Of a stretch of 41,278 bases of DNA, positions 1 to 9,456 are shown piece after piece; within the stretch, counting starts at the first letter, position 1, and each line of letters opens with the position of its first letter. The stretch is taken from the NCBI GenBank assembly GCA_013388435.1, contig JACAFE010000087.1, forward strand, positions 1 through 41,278. The letters run 5' to 3'. The notes beneath the pieces were generated by a model, which had not been told where the DNA came from, did not search any database, and saw only the letters and a list, made by a program, of their open reading frames with translations. Source of the DNA: Nitrospirota bacterium (lineage in GTDB: Bacteria; Nitrospirota; Thermodesulfovibrionia; Thermodesulfovibrionales; SM23-35). Both the position numbers and the translations under genes were made by a program.

Positions 1-118
1 ATTGACCGAGTTTATTAAAGTCAAAGTTATTCCTTGCCTCTTTAAACTCAACCCACTCGGTTTCATCGGGCAATGATCTCAATTCATCCAGTAATCTTTT
101 GAGTTCTTCTTGAGTCAA
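1..118 (-). CDS. AlbA_2 (Schlafen-type) putative DNA-binding protein, N-terminal fragment
   Basis: Only the first 39 codons are inside the window; the gene runs off the left edge. The reading ends ...DETEWVEFKEARNNFDF.., and the W-x-E-F-K-E-A pattern near the N-terminus is typical of the AlbA_2/divergent-AAA family (Pfam AlbA_2), proteins often annotated as putative transcriptional regulators or RecG-like and common in defence islands. The start is a TTG, chosen because a perfect AGGAGG lies just upstream and no ATG exists in frame before it. The TTG overlaps the stop of a 33-codon remnant reading frame (TTGA), suggesting translational coupling to whatever gene originally preceded it. Family assignment rests on memory of the motif; function is unknown. 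Confidence 0.65.
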   Translation of the reverse strand, partial: MTQEELKRLLDELRSLPDETEWVEFKEARNNFDFNKLGQ

Positions 119-216
119 TTTTCCTCCTCTCCACCTATACCCATCCGGTATTTGATGTCGTAATTAACAATGAAATCAAGCTCCTCTTCTGTGAAACCAT
201 AATGACGGGCAAGGAG
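115..216 (-). pseudogene. C-terminal tail of an Eco57I-like DNA methyltransferase (remnant)
   Basis: Immediately after the Res stop codon (217-219) the same frame stays open for 33 codons and reads LLARHYGFTEEELDFI.. then ..NYDIKYRMG before its own stop at 115. The YGFTEEELDFI-x-NYDIKYRMG ending is what I recall as the usual C-terminus of Eco57I-type class I DNA methyltransferases. It has no start codon or ribosome site of its own. Its stop overlaps the TTG start of the next gene. I infer that a methyltransferase gene once occupied this place, coupled to the AlbA_2 gene, and was replaced up to about position 217 by the present mod-res cassette. Confidence 0.5.
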
Positions 217-2790
217 TTAACTAATGCCGTTTGTTCCTAATTTATCTTCTAAATCGCTCTTAAATTTTCCATCCAGTAATCTCCCATCTCTTAAATATTC
301 GAAAAATTCAGAATAGCTACAAGGACTCAAAAAGTGAAAGATATATTTCTGCTTTATCCCATTTTTTTCTAACTCAAGATTTAAATCTTCAAAATGTTGC
401 CTTGCCCATTTAAATTTTGCCTTATTTTCATCGGAATCGTCATTATCTGCTTTTACCTCAACAACAACGATATATTCAAAATCACCTCGTGTGATTTTTA
501 TAAAAAAATCAGGGTTGAATGTTTGTTGTTTTGGGTGTTCTCCTTTCCTCCATGAATACTCTATACTGTAAAATCCTTGGTCTCTCGACTTAAGCCAGCA
601 ATCAATATTCTCTGCGTTTTCTTTTTTGCAAAGATATTCAACAAATTTCCTTTCTGGTTCAGCATTAGTAAAAACTATGTTTAAGGGTGTCTTAAAAAGA
701 TAGTAGTTTATCTGTTTCTCTGCACTTTTAGGTAAAGATTCATCTTCTTTAATCACAAGAAGTATTTCTTTAGCCTCTTCAGTTAATTCATTTTCAAAAT
801 TGTCAGAGTAAAATACTGTACAACCATGTCTTAGGTTTCCAACAGCCATACTTTCTTTATCCATATTTGAGGTATTAATTAGAATAGGTTCACTTATTTT
901 CCTCATATTCACGAGAGTTTTACCTTTTTTCCTTAAGAGCGTCCCAAAGGCTTGAAGTATCTTCTGCTTGTTTTTTTCTACAAGACGGTCTCCTTTTATC
1001 CCAACCCTTTCCATAGATTTCTTAACTATATTTTTAATCACATCCTTTGGAGGTAAGTCATTTTTGGTATATTGGCCATCAGGCAATTTTAATATCTTTC
1101 CTTCCCACTCCCGTGTGCTGAATTCTTCATATATTTTATTAACCACCTCATCAACCGTATAAGTGCTGTATTCTATCAGCGTGTTTTTACTGTAAACTTC
1201 TCCTGCTAAGGTTGTGTATTCTGTAGTCTTTTCCTCATCCTCTATTTGAGAGACTAGTTCAATATATCCCTTTGAATAATCAAAGACCTCTGTATCCTTC
1301 TTCGCCTCTTTTTCTTGGGGGTCTTTCTCATAATTGATGTTATAAAGGATAAAATTATATCTTGCCCTATCACCATTATTTATAACTGAACTTGTCAGTT
1401 TCATCTCAATTTCTAAAATTTCATCAACAAGCCCTTTTATGTTCCTGCTCCACGCATCATGATTAAAGACTTTTACTCTTGGTTGTGGAGACTGGTATTC
1501 CGGTGGAATCCTCAACCCTCTACCCAATACCTGTGCTATCAGAATCTTGGAATTAAAAGCCCTGTCTTCCCACGGAACTATCTGAAAGACATTTTTTACA
1601 TCCCAACCTTCTGTGAGCATAGAGACCGATACAATCCATTCAGTTGGATCATCCTTATCGTCAACCTTTTGAAGTTTTGCTACATTAGCCTTATGGTCAG
1701 GTGAGGAGGTGACTATCAAAACCTTTTTCTCTACCTCTTCTCTTGATACTTCTTCTTTTTTAGAGAGGAATTCAATAAGATTTTCTGTAAGCCTTTTGGC
1801 ATTTGTTATGTCCTTTGTGATGAGGATAGTAATAGGCTTAACTCGTCTATACTTATTTTGATTTTCAATGTGATTATCATATATCTTCTGGAATTTCTCG
1901 TCTTGAGTAATGCTTTCGTCTCTACTTACATAATCGACCATCTTAACAATTCTGTCATCAACTGCCTGCCTTAAAGAATACCTGTATATAACATCATTAA
2001 AATACTCATCTCCTATATATGCTGTGCCTGTAAATCCCATAATATATTTAAATTTATACTCATCACTTAAAAGAAAACTTTTCCATTTTTTTATGCTCTG
2101 GCTTTCTTTATCTCTTCCAGTGACAGGGTTATAGGCATGGTGAATCTCATCGCACAGGATAAGTGTCCACATACCATTGCCACCTAAACTATCTCTGATT
2201 GAAGAACCTGTTCTCTCATACACAGCATGTATATTTTCAACACATATATCACCTTCTTTAATTGTGCTGTTTGCATCAATAATTCGGGGATTCTTGTATC
2301 TTGCACCTTCTGGAATTGTGAGTCTTAATTTACTGTCAACACTTAAAGATATAAACTTCTCCATTAGACCCTTTTCTATTGTAAGTGAGGGGCAGAGCAC
2401 AAGGACATTATCAACAAGTCCAATACCAAGCATAATCTGGGCAATACCATATATGACATAACTCTTTCCTGTTCCTGTTGCAAAGTCAATAGTGGCAGAT
2501 AATTTTGACGGGAGTTGAAAATGGTTTAAGTATTCATCAATATCTCTATAACGATTATGAAGTTCAGGGTTTTTATTCCAGTTTTCTTTGACAAGGTCTT
2601 CTATTGAATTATATTTGCCTGATGCAAGATAAATAATGGCATTTTCTATAGCCTCTTTCTGATACTGCCTATCGCCACATAAGACATCAAGAAATCTGTC
2701 CCATGCTGAAAGATCAAGCCTTGTTGGGTCATAAGATTTATTTACCTCAAGGACAAGATCCCTCGTTTTGTATGTTTTTATCTCCAGCAT
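217..2790 (-). CDS. Type III restriction endonuclease Res-like subunit (SF2 helicase + PD-(D/E)XK nuclease)
   Basis: An 857-residue DNA translocase-nuclease that would cut DNA unmethylated by its Mod partner. Helicase motifs appear in order: Walker A ATGTGKS (104-110), DEIHH (214-218, DEAH-type motif II), GFTGTA (motif III), and a motif V/VI block with LTEGWDVKNV and QVLGRGLRIP. The C-terminus carries a nuclease core, PD at 760-761 with EVK at 778-780, as in the Res family. The start ATG has AAGGAAG about 6 bases upstream, inside the last codons of mod, so the two are translationally coupled with a 3-base gap. It is the downstream gene of a mod-res pair. All catalytic motifs are intact, so it should be functional. 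Assignment as type III is by organisation and motif order; recognition sequence cannot be read. Confidence 0.9.
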   Translation of the reverse strand: MLEIKTYKTRDLVLEVNKSYDPTRLDLSAWDRFLDVLCGDRQYQKEAIENAIIYLASGKYNSIEDLVKENWNKNPELHNRYRDIDEYLNHFQLPSKLSATIDFATGTGKSYVIYGIAQIMLGIGLVDNVLVLCPSLTIEKGLMEKFISLSVDSKLRLTIPEGARYKNPRIIDANSTIKEGDICVENIHAVYERTGSSIRDSLGGNGMWTLILCDEIHHAYNPVTGRDKESQSIKKWKSFLLSDEYKFKYIMGFTGTAYIGDEYFNDVIYRYSLRQAVDDRIVKMVDYVSRDESITQDEKFQKIYDNHIENQNKYRRVKPITILITKDITNAKRLTENLIEFLSKKEEVSREEVEKKVLIVTSSPDHKANVAKLQKVDDKDDPTEWIVSVSMLTEGWDVKNVFQIVPWEDRAFNSKILIAQVLGRGLRIPPEYQSPQPRVKVFNHDAWSRNIKGLVDEILEIEMKLTSSVINNGDRARYNFILYNINYEKDPQEKEAKKDTEVFDYSKGYIELVSQIEDEEKTTEYTTLAGEVYSKNTLIEYSTYTVDEVVNKIYEEFSTREWEGKILKLPDGQYTKNDLPPKDVIKNIVKKSMERVGIKGDRLVEKNKQKILQAFGTLLRKKGKTLVNMRKISEPILINTSNMDKESMAVGNLRHGCTVFYSDNFENELTEEAKEILLVIKEDESLPKSAEKQINYYLFKTPLNIVFTNAEPERKFVEYLCKKENAENIDCWLKSRDQGFYSIEYSWRKGEHPKQQTFNPDFFIKITRGDFEYIVVVEVKADNDDSDENKAKFKWARQHFEDLNLELEKNGIKQKYIFHFLSPCSYSEFFEYLRDGRLLDGKFKSDLEDKLGTNGIS

Positions 2791-2793
2791 ATG

Positions 2794-4875
2794 CTACTTC
2801 CTTAATGTGAATACTTCTTTGAACTCATTACCATAGATATCAATATACACAACCATAATCTTTTCACCGCATTCTTCAACTGACAAGGGAATTATGATAT
2901 CCTCTTTATGTTTTAAGTCTTTTCTTATGTCTTCTTCTGTCTCTTCTTTTTTCTTTCCAATAAGGTCTTCTGCAAAATAAAAATCATCCATTACGAATAC
3001 ATTGCCATCATAATCCTTATCAATAAGCACCATTGCAATGGATTCAAAATTATTGAGCTCATTACCAGTTTCTTCCTCCAGATAGTTAGATAGAAACTTT
3101 TTTATATGAATCTCCACCTTGCCATTCTTTTTTACGAGCCTTGTCTCCACATCAGGTTGCCTGATAAAGTGAAAGCCTATTGCATCCTCAAGGTCATTCA
3201 CATTTCTTTTACTCTGGGGTTGCCTGAATTTTTTAAACTGCACCTTATGCAATTCTCTTATTATCTGATACGGAACTTTGAGGAAATAGTATCGTGTCTT
3301 TTCAATTTGATGATAATCTGTAATAAAGTCAACATAGTTGGCAGGTGCAATGATATAAAGCCTTTCACCTATCTTTTTACCAATATGAGAATGCAAATCT
3401 TCAAGGTATTCCTCATCAACCGCAGCATCTTTAAATTGCCAGTAAGGATAAATGATGCAATAATAGCCATCCTTTTTTTGCCCATCTATCTTAATACCAG
3501 CAATCCTTTTATCAATAGGCTCTACCTCAAAGAGATTCATAACAAACTTGATATAATCATCCTTTTTAAGTTCAAAGACCTTTTTCAGGTCATATAGCCC
3601 TGTGTTTACAGTTATAAAACTCCTTGCCTTTTTGCCATATTTTTTATTTGGATTTTCTAAATCCTTACTATCCTGAATTGTAAGAATTCTCTTTTGCATT
3701 GTATAGAAGGCAAGTTTTCCAATGTCACATACAATCCATCTCCTACCAAGCTTCTCAGCAACTGCAGCAGTAGTTCCAGAGCCAGCGAAGAAGTCAAGGA
3801 CAAGGTCATTAGGGTTGGTTGTTGATTTTATGATTCGTTCAAGAAGTTGTTCTGAGTTTTCAGTGGGATAATTTGTAGTGAAAGAATACCCTGGAATATC
3901 CGTAAATAAAGTATCTATTGGCGTTAAATTTGACTCTAAATATTGTGGGATTCCAATTTGCTTGTTACCAAATACATCAACGTACTCATAATCATCTTTT
4001 ATTCTAATTCGCTCTTCATTGTGAAGTTTATCAAATTTAGTCTGTGAAAAACGCCAGTGGTGTTCATTAGGGGCTATAAATTTTTTCCCTGCGATATAAA
4101 TTATGTTTTGTTTTTTATTTTCTTTAGGAGAAATAGCATTTATCCATTTTAGTTCCCTTCCTCGTTCCCTATATATTATATTGAAATCAGAATTATCCGT
4201 TTTTGAATAAAAGAGTATAATTTCATGAGCAGGATTAAATCTTTTATTTGCATTTGTTCCTTGGTAATTAACTCTTTTTAGCATAATCTCATTTCTAAAA
4301 TTTTCTCTTCCAAAAACCTCATCCATTATCACTTTTACATAATGTCCAAAATGGTAATCCTGTCTTACGAAAATACTTCCGTCATCTGCCAATATTTCTT
4401 TTGCCAAAATTAACCTTCTTCTTAAAAACTCCACAAACTCAGCACCTTTTGCCCTTGCACTGTATGCTTTTTGTCCTTTATTCGCATCATACTCATCACC
4501 TGTGCCAAAAGGTGGATCAATATAAATCAATTTTACCTTGCCCTTTACCTTGTCCTTTATCAGAGGGTCTTTATTCTCATAAACAGTCTTAAGAAATTGG
4601 AGATTATCACCAAAGACAATCATATTCCGCCATTCATCACTACCTGAAGGATAGTCTTCTCCATTAAAAACCTTCTCTACCTGTAATGGCACAGGAAAGA
4701 CCCCGTCCTCATTTGCAAGGACATCTTCCTTCCTCATCTTACCAGCATATACAAGTTCATATTCCTTCTGCTTTACAGGGAATAGCTTATACTTATAATC
4801 CTCAGGTATCTGCTCCCCTTTCTGCAGTTTTTCAATCAAAAACTGGATGTCGTATTCGTTTAAATTGTTTGTCAT
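2794..4875 (-). CDS. Type III-like site-specific DNA methyltransferase (Mod; adenine-N6, beta class)
   Basis: A 693-residue SAM-dependent DNA methyltransferase, expected to methylate adenine in an asymmetric site and to supply recognition for the Res subunit encoded next. The catalytic motif IV DPPF (120-123) comes before the SAM-binding motif FAGSGT (363-368), which is the beta-class order of type III Mod proteins. Motif X-like FGDNLQFLKTV lies near 88-98, and about 240 residues between motifs IV and I would hold target recognition. The start ATG has GAGGATC about 7 bases upstream. The gene lies 65 bp downstream of the subtilase gene and 3 bp before res. Nothing looks broken. Confidence 0.9.
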   Translation of the reverse strand: MTNNLNEYDIQFLIEKLQKGEQIPEDYKYKLFPVKQKEYELVYAGKMRKEDVLANEDGVFPVPLQVEKVFNGEDYPSGSDEWRNMIVFGDNLQFLKTVYENKDPLIKDKVKGKVKLIYIDPPFGTGDEYDANKGQKAYSARAKGAEFVEFLRRRLILAKEILADDGSIFVRQDYHFGHYVKVIMDEVFGRENFRNEIMLKRVNYQGTNANKRFNPAHEIILFYSKTDNSDFNIIYRERGRELKWINAISPKENKKQNIIYIAGKKFIAPNEHHWRFSQTKFDKLHNEERIRIKDDYEYVDVFGNKQIGIPQYLESNLTPIDTLFTDIPGYSFTTNYPTENSEQLLERIIKSTTNPNDLVLDFFAGSGTTAAVAEKLGRRWIVCDIGKLAFYTMQKRILTIQDSKDLENPNKKYGKKARSFITVNTGLYDLKKVFELKKDDYIKFVMNLFEVEPIDKRIAGIKIDGQKKDGYYCIIYPYWQFKDAAVDEEYLEDLHSHIGKKIGERLYIIAPANYVDFITDYHQIEKTRYYFLKVPYQIIRELHKVQFKKFRQPQSKRNVNDLEDAIGFHFIRQPDVETRLVKKNGKVEIHIKKFLSNYLEEETGNELNNFESIAMVLIDKDYDGNVFVMDDFYFAEDLIGKKKEETEEDIRKDLKHKEDIIIPLSVEECGEKIMVVYIDIYGNEFKEVFTLRK

Positions 4876-4940
4876 TTAAGATCCTCAAGGTATGTTATGC
4901 TTAGTTTTTCTATGTTCAAGATTAAGGAATATTTTCAATT

Positions 4941-7358
4941 TCATCTTATCCGAACCCTTTGCTGTATTTGCTCTCTTATACGATTGTAAATTTCTATGGT
5001 AGCTTCGTGTCTTATCATAACTGCAACTGCATAATTTTGAAAGTATTCTTTCTCTTTTAACCACTTGCCTTGAGATATAACTGAAAGTACAAGCGGTTTA
5101 TCTGTATCAATATCAGGCCTTTTCGAATAAACCTTGATCGCTTTTTGATGAATTGCCCTTTTTCTTATATTAACTCCAGGATGTAAGTCAATCTGTTTTA
5201 TTTTCAGTTCATCGGGAATCAATTCTTCAGTCTCTTCACTAATTTGGATAGTCTTATAACCTCTCTGTATTTCTTGAATATCAGAATTTTTAAATAAGTG
5301 GAATTCCATACTGACTCCCATATAGTCAATCCTGTTTCTTCTTATCGGTGGGTTATACACAAGAACCACTGAAATTTCCTTTTCACCTGGGGTTTCAATG
5401 AATTCTCTTGGTAAATAAAAATAATACAAATGAACACTATCTAATTTAATCCTATTCTCTGCGAAAAGCAAAACCCGATTACTATCAGAGGCTACAGCTG
5501 ACTCAAAGTTTGGTTTCCCATATCCATAGATTTTTAACAAGTCCATAAGGTTGACATCTGTATCATTAAATGATATTTTGTCTAAAGGCGATGGTCTATC
5601 AGAATGTATTCTTGCTGAGGCTATAAGTAAGGCTTTTATTAGATTTGTGGAATAATTAGGAAATTGATTGAAAAGTCTCGCTATGTAATGAGCAATTTTA
5701 GGTGCAGAAAAGCTTGTCCCATAGTCAACAGTAAAGAGTTTCCCATCTTCAATCCATTTAGGATTTAAAACAATAAGTTTGCCCCCGATATTTTCAGTTT
5801 TTCTCGGATCGAATGAAACATAAATTATGTTCCCTCCTTCTTCTACCAACTCTGGTTTAATCATTCCTTTGTATCCTGGACCTACACAAGTAAATGGAGC
5901 AGGATAATTTGTGAGTGCTGGTGAATAAAATATATCTCCCGGATCTCTATTGAGTGGCCCAAATTCTTGAGTGATAGAACCTACGGTGATTGCATAGGCA
6001 GAAGATGCAGGGTCTATAATTTTCACTTTCTCGTTTTCTTCAATTAAGTAATTAGGATACCTATCAGGAAAATCGTGAGGCTCAGGGTATAAATTGCCAG
6101 CAGATATCGTAAAGACAATATCAAGCTCCTTAGCAAGCTCATCTATTAAGGTTGCTAATGCAAATTGTCTTTTTTGTCCGAACATTTTTTTGTAATTATC
6201 TCCAAAGGAAATATTTACTACCTTACAGTTGTGATAATTTTTAGCAAGATATCTTACTGTTTTTTCCAGCTGATGCTCTAAAAGTTCATTTTCTTCATAC
6301 TTTGCCTCAAGCTCTCCAGTTATTAGATTTTCCTCTTTAAACATAACCTTCGCTGAAAGAATCCATATTTCATGCTTAAACCTCTTATCTTCGATACATT
6401 TCTTTATATCTCCAAAAAGGGCAATTCCTGCTACTTTTGTGCCATGTCCTACATCATCCTGGGGTTTATCTTCCTGAATTTTATTGTCGTAAAGTAAAGG
6501 AACGGCTATTTCGTCAGCAACTGCTTTTTCTAATAAAGGATGATTTGATAGAATTCCGCTGTCTAATATAGCAATAGCTGTAGCATTTCCAGGTGGAGGG
6601 TCCCCAACTTCAATTTTTTCATAAGGAATAGATAACATTTGATATGTTATGTAAGGTTTTGGTGGCCTATCAATTCGACTTATTTCTCTTAATCTTAGTA
6701 CCTCTTTAAAAATGGCTTTGTTTATTTTAACTCTTAATAAGCAAAGATTTTCTGTGATTAATTTATCTGTTACTTTTCCACCTTTATCCTCAATAAATTT
6801 TATAAAACCTGGTTTATTGTTTTCACCTTCTAAAAATTTTTCAAGCCTTTCGTCTTCCATCCTCCAAATCTCAACATCTAAATATGCTTCTTCTTTTTCC
6901 TGCAAAGGCTTTTCTTTAAGTTGTTCACCTATCTTTTCTTCTGGTGGAATAGGTTCAAAGGATTTTATTGCATCAAATTCCTTATATTTTTCCGTTTCAC
7001 CATATTGTTTCAATCTCTTTTTAGCTTCATCCAGATTTTCATCTTCTGCAAGTAAGATCCAATATCCTTTGCCTTCGGGTGAAGGAGAAATAACCTTCAC
7101 TTTATTTCTTTCCAAAAACTTTATAAATCCCTCTTCATCTACTCGCTGATTTAGATCGATTTTAAAAATGAGATTAGGATCAAAAAATTGTTCAAATTTC
7201 TGTTTATCACTATTGAAATCTTCCTTTATCATTCCAAGATTAGAAATTTGAAGTTCTGCAAAATGTTGCCTATCCTCACGTGGTTCTATTCTTCCACCGC
7301 CACGCTTTTTTCGTTTAAATTCTCCTTCATAAAATGGAAGTTTAATATGTTCTCTCAT
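4941..7358 (-). CDS. Subtilisin-like (S8) serine protease paired with an AAA ATPase
   Basis: An 805-residue peptidase. The catalytic triad is visible: Asp266 in AILDSGI, His305 in GHGTKVAG, Ser549 in YGTSFSAP, with the oxyanion Asn422 in SAGN. About 255 residues precede the protease core and about 240 follow it; neither part is one I can name. There is no signal peptide or membrane segment, so unlike most subtilases it should act in the cytoplasm. Its ATG overlaps the end of the ATPase gene by 17 bp, indicating coupled translation and probably a joint complex in which the ATPase delivers or gates substrates. Such ATPase-S8 pairs are widespread in bacterial genomes, often in defence-rich loci; the role in defence here is inference from the neighbouring restriction system. 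Confidence 0.9.
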   Translation of the reverse strand: MREHIKLPFYEGEFKRKKRGGGRIEPREDRQHFAELQISNLGMIKEDFNSDKQKFEQFFDPNLIFKIDLNQRVDEEGFIKFLERNKVKVISPSPEGKGYWILLAEDENLDEAKKRLKQYGETEKYKEFDAIKSFEPIPPEEKIGEQLKEKPLQEKEEAYLDVEIWRMEDERLEKFLEGENNKPGFIKFIEDKGGKVTDKLITENLCLLRVKINKAIFKEVLRLREISRIDRPPKPYITYQMLSIPYEKIEVGDPPPGNATAIAILDSGILSNHPLLEKAVADEIAVPLLYDNKIQEDKPQDDVGHGTKVAGIALFGDIKKCIEDKRFKHEIWILSAKVMFKEENLITGELEAKYEENELLEHQLEKTVRYLAKNYHNCKVVNISFGDNYKKMFGQKRQFALATLIDELAKELDIVFTISAGNLYPEPHDFPDRYPNYLIEENEKVKIIDPASSAYAITVGSITQEFGPLNRDPGDIFYSPALTNYPAPFTCVGPGYKGMIKPELVEEGGNIIYVSFDPRKTENIGGKLIVLNPKWIEDGKLFTVDYGTSFSAPKIAHYIARLFNQFPNYSTNLIKALLIASARIHSDRPSPLDKISFNDTDVNLMDLLKIYGYGKPNFESAVASDSNRVLLFAENRIKLDSVHLYYFYLPREFIETPGEKEISVVLVYNPPIRRNRIDYMGVSMEFHLFKNSDIQEIQRGYKTIQISEETEELIPDELKIKQIDLHPGVNIRKRAIHQKAIKVYSKRPDIDTDKPLVLSVISQGKWLKEKEYFQNYAVAVMIRHEATIEIYNRIREQIQQRVRIR

Positions 7359-8370
7359 ATTTAAGTACCCTTTTAGCAGCTATTCTCTTTTGTTGTTTTG
7401 ATATAGCATTTAAAACATCATTTAAACTCACAGTGTCTTTGCCATTTAATATTGCCATCTTTAGTGCTTCTTGGCAAGTTTGTTCAATATCCGCTCCTGA
7501 AAAACCTTCGCTCTTTTCTGAAAGTTTATCAAAGTCAAAATTCTTCTCTTTTTTTAAAACCCTTAGATATTTTTCAAAAATTTTCTTTCTTCTTTCTTTA
7601 TCTGGAAGGTCAAAATAGATAATTTCATCAAATCTTCTCCATACGCCAACATCAAGTAAATGAGGATGATTTGTAGATGCTATGATTAGACTATTGCCCT
7701 CATAGTTTTCAAGCATTAACATAAAATTATTGACTACCCTTTTAATCTCTCCATGTTCAGTAGGGTCGTCTCGTTGTTTACCAATTATATCAAATTCGTC
7801 AAACAGGACTACCCATTTACCTTTTTCAATAAAATCAAATATTTTTCTTAAGTTGGATGCGGTTTCTCCTAAAAATGATGATATTACTGATTCAAATCTT
7901 ACATAAACAAGAGGATAGCTAATAACTGAACTTAATATCTTTGCACTAAGTGTTTTCCCTGTTCCTGAGTGTCCATAAAAGAGTATTTTTTGTTTAGGTT
8001 TTAGACCATAAGTAGCTAAAATTTCCTCCATTTGCAATTCTTTTACTATTTGTTTCAATGTTTCTTCTGTTTCTATTGCTAATATCGCATCATTCCAATC
8101 CATGAAAAATTTTTTGACATCTAATAATCTAAATCCTTTTTCATTATCTCTGGGGATAGGCGGTAGTTGTGGAGTATAATTTATATTTGAAGCAAATGAA
8201 TTTTCTGTTAAAATACGCTTTAGTTGTGTAGCTAATAGATGATGTTTCTTCCTTTTCTCCTCATCTATTATTTCCCATGCGATTTTATAAAATGCCTCAT
8301 TGTTTTTTTCTATAAAGGCTTTAAAAATCTTTACTAATTTTTCAGAATTCATTTTATTTTCACCTTCCAT
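7342..8370 (-). CDS. AAA family ATPase (FtsH/SpoVK-like) partner of the S8 protease
   Basis: A single-ring AAA ATPase. Walker A GHSGTGKT, Walker B VVLFDEFD, sensor-1 ASTNHPH and the Arg-rich VGVWRRFD segment are present, followed by the helical lid with GFSGADIEQ. About 120 residues at the N-terminus form a separate family-specific domain. The first ATG abuts the radC stop (TAG-ATG), but a better start is Met7 at 8352, which has GGAAGGTG eight bases upstream; that would give 336 residues. The 3' end overlaps the protease start by 17 bp. The gene order radC, ATPase, protease is packed tightly enough to be one transcript. Likely job: substrate recognition or unfolding for the cytosolic subtilase. 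Confidence 0.9.
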   Translation of the reverse strand: MEGENKMNSEKLVKIFKAFIEKNNEAFYKIAWEIIDEEKRKKHHLLATQLKRILTENSFASNINYTPQLPPIPRDNEKGFRLLDVKKFFMDWNDAILAIETEETLKQIVKELQMEEILATYGLKPKQKILFYGHSGTGKTLSAKILSSVISYPLVYVRFESVISSFLGETASNLRKIFDFIEKGKWVVLFDEFDIIGKQRDDPTEHGEIKRVVNNFMLMLENYEGNSLIIASTNHPHLLDVGVWRRFDEIIYFDLPDKERRKKIFEKYLRVLKKEKNFDFDKLSEKSEGFSGADIEQTCQEALKMAILNGKDTVSLNDVLNAISKQQKRIAAKRVLKYERTY

Positions 8371-9033
8371 CTATTTTAACATCCCCTCTGCCTGAAAACT
8401 AAAATACCCGTTCCTGCTTGTAATTACATGGTCAATAACCTCAATCCCCACTATTTTACCAACTTCCACAAGTCTTTTGGTTATCTCAATATCCTGCTTG
8501 CTTGGTGTCGGGTCACCTGAGGGATGATTATGAACAAATATTATTCCTGCTGCCCTATCGCCAATAGCATCTGCAAAGACCTCTCTGGGATGGACAATGC
8601 TATGATTTAATGTCCCTATGAATACAGTCCTTTTTTGTATAAGATTTGACGCACCGTCTAATGTAAGACTTAAAAAATATTCCTGTTTTTTGTCTCTCAA
8701 CTCTTCGGTTAGACGCATAACATCATCAACATTCTTAACCTTTATTCCATCCTTTATTAGAAACCTCTTTGAAAACTCGATAGCTGCCATTATCTGACAC
8801 GCCTTCGCCAGCCCAACACCATCTATATACTTTAAACTCTCTAAACTTAAGTTATTAAAATCATTATGTGCCAGTTTTAAAATTTCCTTCGCAACTTCAA
8901 ATACATCCTTCCCTTTTATGCCACTACCAAGTAACACCGCTAAAAGCTCAAGGTTAGAAAGGGCTTTAACCCCTTTTTGCTCCATCTTTTCACGAGGCCT
9001 ATCAAATTTTGGTATAGATTTTATCTTTTTCAT
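8371..9033 (-). CDS. radC: RadC family JAB/MPN-domain protein (UPF0758)
   Basis: A 220-residue protein with an N-terminal helix-hairpin-helix-like region ([11 protein letters not shown] near 71-81) and a C-terminal JAB domain. The zinc-type motif is intact: His168-x-His170 in FVHNHPSGD, followed by Ser172 and Asp181. Despite the name, a direct role in RecA repair is not established; the family is frequent in mobile and defence islands. The start is an ATG with GAGGGG about 11 bases upstream, and that site lies inside a remnant of another gene (9041-9154). It is the first gene of the minus-strand run radC, AAA ATPase, S8 protease, mod, res. Confidence 0.9.
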   Translation of the reverse strand: MKKIKSIPKFDRPREKMEQKGVKALSNLELLAVLLGSGIKGKDVFEVAKEILKLAHNDFNNLSLESLKYIDGVGLAKACQIMAAIEFSKRFLIKDGIKVKNVDDVMRLTEELRDKKQEYFLSLTLDGASNLIQKRTVFIGTLNHSIVHPREVFADAIGDRAAGIIFVHNHPSGDPTPSKQDIEITKRLVEVGKIVGIEVIDHVITSRNGYFSFQAEGMLK

Positions 9034-9040
9034 TTAGCTG

Positions 9041-9154
9041 CCATCCCCTCAAATTAAAATATCCAACACAAAAATCTGATCTTCTGGACAATTCAAGACC
9101 CTGTTTTAAGGCTGGGAGGAGGTCGAGGTCTATGTTGTCAAAAATACGTGGCAT
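9041..9154 (-). pseudogene. N-terminal scrap of a PLD-domain helicase-type protein
   Basis: A reading frame begins with ATG at 9154 and gives [15 protein letters not shown].. then ..[13 protein letters not shown] (38 residues) before it runs into the radC start region and stops at 9002. The opening MPRIFDNI together with [11 protein letters not shown] is what I remember as the N-terminus of large SNF2/DEAD helicases that carry a phospholipase-D-like nuclease domain, a common defence-island protein. Everything after the first 38 residues is gone. The radC ribosome-binding site sits inside the scrap, so the junction looks like a deletion that joined the start of one gene to radC. Confidence 0.55.
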
Positions 9155-9271
9155 TAGAAAAGATACCCTTCACATGAATCTCTATCTCCAATACTATTCA
9201 TAGAGTTAAGTTTAATAACATTATCCTCTTAAAATCAATGTCTTTCGTATCAACCTTAAGGCATCCTGCTA

Positions 9272-9445
9272 ATGGCCATCCTCGTTATATTATTCATCGT
9301 GCTCGGGATACTCTACGAGGAAACAGAATTTAGGAATTTCTGTTTAGAACCTGCATTAGAGAAAAGAGGTATTATAAGGAAGCAACTTAATATGATTGAT
9401 AGTGAGTTTAAAGAAGATTTGCCAGAAATCAAAATAAAGGAATAG
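9272..9445 (+). pseudogene. Chimeric 57-codon frame beginning with an RND efflux-pump fragment
   Basis: The frame from ATG 9272 reads MAILVILFIVLGILYE, which resembles the conserved inner-membrane segment of RND multidrug pumps (AcrB/MexF type). At the Glu (about 9319) it changes to an unrelated sequence ..ETEFRNFCLEPALEKRG.. that ends at a TAG at 9443-9445 and which I do not recognise. The abrupt change suggests two fragments joined in frame. It is unlikely to make a useful protein. The RND match is short and hydrophobic, so it is only moderately safe. Confidence 0.4.
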
Positions 9446-9456
9446 GAGTAAGAAAT

